Position numbers and translations under genes: made by a program. DNA of 23,491 bases from JBDTLH01 sp039934875 (lineage in GTDB: Bacteria > Acidobacteriota > Terriglobia > Terriglobales > Acidobacteriaceae), in contig JBDTLH010000030.1 in NCBI GenBank assembly GCA_039934875.1, positions 1-23,491 on the forward strand, read 5' to 3'. The notes beneath the pieces were generated by a model that made no database searches, was not told where the DNA came from, and saw only the letters and a list, made by a program, of their open reading frames with translations. Each line of letters begins with the position of its first letter. Within the stretch, counting starts at the first letter, position 1. Shown here piece by piece: positions 22,368 to 23,491 of the stretch.

Positions 22368-23491
22368 ATGGTAGATGAGAGTCGCAATATTCGGCGCGAG
22401 GTCCTGCCCAACGGACTCACGGTCTTGACCGAAGAGATGCCGCACGTGCGCTCGGTTTCAGTAGGCATTTGGGTCAAGGCCGGTTCGCGCCATGAACAGT
22501 TGGAGCAAAACGGAATAAGTCATTTCATTGAGCACATGGTCTTCAAGGGCACCAAGAATCGTAGCGCGCTGCAGATCGCGCGCGAGGCCGATTCCATCGG
22601 CGGCAACCTCGATGCCTTCACCTCCAAAGAAAATATCTGCTTCAATATCAAGTGTCTGGACTCGAACCTTCCACAATCACTTGAGATTCTGAGCGACTTG
22701 GTCCTGAATCCGCTCTTCCATGAAGCCGATATCAAAAAAGAGCGCGGAGTCATCCTCGAAGAGATCAAGATGGACGAGGACAACCCCGACTACCTCGTAC
22801 ACGAAATATTCACCCAGAATTTCTGGAAGGGCCATCCCCTCGGCTTGCCTATCTGCGGAACTAAGGACACGGTGCGCAAGTTCGATCAGGAGAAGCTCTT
22901 CGGATACTTTCACGAGAGCTTTTATCCCGGAAACGTCGTCATCGCCGCGGCAGGCAGGCTCGTCCATGAAGATTTTGTAAACCTGGTGAAAGAGAAGTTC
23001 GCTGGATTGCCGCCCAAGAGCAATGGCTTCCATCCCGAACCGCCCAAGGCGCACGCCAAAATCACGCTGCGCAACAAGAAGTCGCTCGAACAGGTACAGA
23101 TCTGCATGGGCGTTCCCTCACCCGCCATCGCCGACGAAGATCGCTACACCGGATACGTCCTCAATACACTGCTCGGCGGCGGCATGAGTTCCCGCCTCTT
23201 CCAGCGCATCCGCGAAGAGCAGGGACTCTGCTACTCCATCTTCAGCGACATGAACCCTTACCGCGATACCGGAATGTTGGGCGTCTATGCCGGCACCTCA
23301 AAAGATTCCGCAACCAAAGTAGTGCGCTCGGTGGTCGAGGAATTCAAGCGCCTGCAACAGGAGCACGTCCCCGAAGACGAATTGCGCCGCTCCAAAGACC
23401 AGCTCAAGGGCGCGCTGATGTTGAGCCTCGAATCCACCATGTCGCGCATGTCCAACCTCGCCCGCCATGAGATGTACTTCGACCGCTTCTA
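22368..23491 (+). CDS. M16 family zinc metallopeptidase (partial, C-terminus beyond right edge)
   Basis: The frame is open from ATG 22368 to the window end (374 complete codons). The inverted zinc motif HFIEH gives H52, E55 and H56, and the third ligand E132 lies in RGVILEEIKMDED with 75 residues between it and H56, the spacing expected for the M16 family. Residues 1-50 (EVLPNGLTVL, then SVGIWVKAGSRHE) and the LLGGGMSSRLFQRIREEQGL segment identify the processing-peptidase/PqqL-like M16B branch. About 420-430 residues would be normal, so roughly 50 residues are missing. No signal peptide is seen, so it is probably cytoplasmic. The ATG has only weak Shine-Dalgarno complementarity. It is divergent from rlmN. 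Confidence 0.9.
   Translation, partial: MVDESRNIRREVLPNGLTVLTEEMPHVRSVSVGIWVKAGSRHEQLEQNGISHFIEHMVFKGTKNRSALQIAREADSIGGNLDAFTSKENICFNIKCLDSNLPQSLEILSDLVLNPLFHEADIKKERGVILEEIKMDEDNPDYLVHEIFTQNFWKGHPLGLPICGTKDTVRKFDQEKLFGYFHESFYPGNVVIAAAGRLVHEDFVNLVKEKFAGLPPKSNGFHPEPPKAHAKITLRNKKSLEQVQICMGVPSPAIADEDRYTGYVLNTLLGGGMSSRLFQRIREEQGLCYSIFSDMNPYRDTGMLGVYAGTSKDSATKVVRSVVEEFKRLQQEHVPEDELRRSKDQLKGALMLSLESTMSRMSNLARHEMYFDRF

Noticed and set aside
1..23491. CRISPR arrays, tRNA or rRNA genes, insertion sequences, prophage or antiphage systems
   Set aside because: No regularly spaced repeats, cloverleaf-like or rRNA sequence, transposase, integrase, phage structural gene or defence nuclease was recognised in any frame.

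Overview
The window looks like an ordinary chromosomal segment of a Gram-negative, GC-rich soil-type bacterium, most likely an Acidobacteriota (Terriglobia-like). The evidence is indirect: a Kdo hydroxylase and several lipobox proteins imply an outer membrane, a PEP-CTERM protein implies exosortase sorting, and the secreted BNR-repeat protein, long-form isocitrate dehydrogenase and secreted hypotheticals fit that phylum. No rRNA, tRNA, CRISPR array, IS element, prophage or antiphage cassette was seen. The taxonomic call is inference from protein style, not from a marker gene.

Layout. 1-1499 (-): secreted sortilin/BNR-repeat protein, cut by the left edge. 1641-2654 (+): SAM-dependent O-methyltransferase-like protein, ending at a strong hairpin shared with the convergent genes. 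2728-5229 (-): group II PLP decarboxylase followed by a Kdo hydroxylase, probably one transcript. 5354-6363 (-): an 84-residue helical protein overlapping an RlpA/SPOR lipoprotein by 4 nt. 6480-7247 (+): secreted hypothetical. 7357-8510 (-): a 7Fe-type ferredoxin and recO. 8859-9338 (+): protein tyrosine phosphatase-like protein. 9552-10073 (+): secreted hypothetical with a good sigma-70 promoter. 10139-10570 (-): DUF1801 protein. 10932-13406 (+): icd and mdh, two TCA-cycle enzymes, separated by repeat sequence that also encodes the icd C-terminus, and closed by a textbook terminator. 13847-14449 (+): PEP-CTERM protein behind a long gene-free leader. 14649-15203 (-): two-BON-domain lipoprotein. 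15291-16784 (+): leucyl aminopeptidase pepA. 17004-18921 (-): a DJ-1/PfpI protein and a zinc alcohol dehydrogenase, a plausible aldehyde/carbonyl stress pair. 19028-21097 (-): TPR lipoprotein. 21175-22281 (-): rlmN. 22368-23491 (+): M16 zinc peptidase, cut by the right edge.

Functionally the region mixes central metabolism (icd, mdh), envelope biology (Kdo hydroxylase, RlpA, BON, TPR and PEP-CTERM proteins), repair and RNA modification (recO, rlmN) and proteolysis (pepA, M16). I did not find a convincing new multi-gene system. The points most worth checking are the repeat invading the end of icd, the PEP-CTERM upstream region, the inverted repeat pair after pepA, the small protein coupled to rlpA, and the decarboxylase/Kdo hydroxylase pairing with a short overlapping upstream reading frame.
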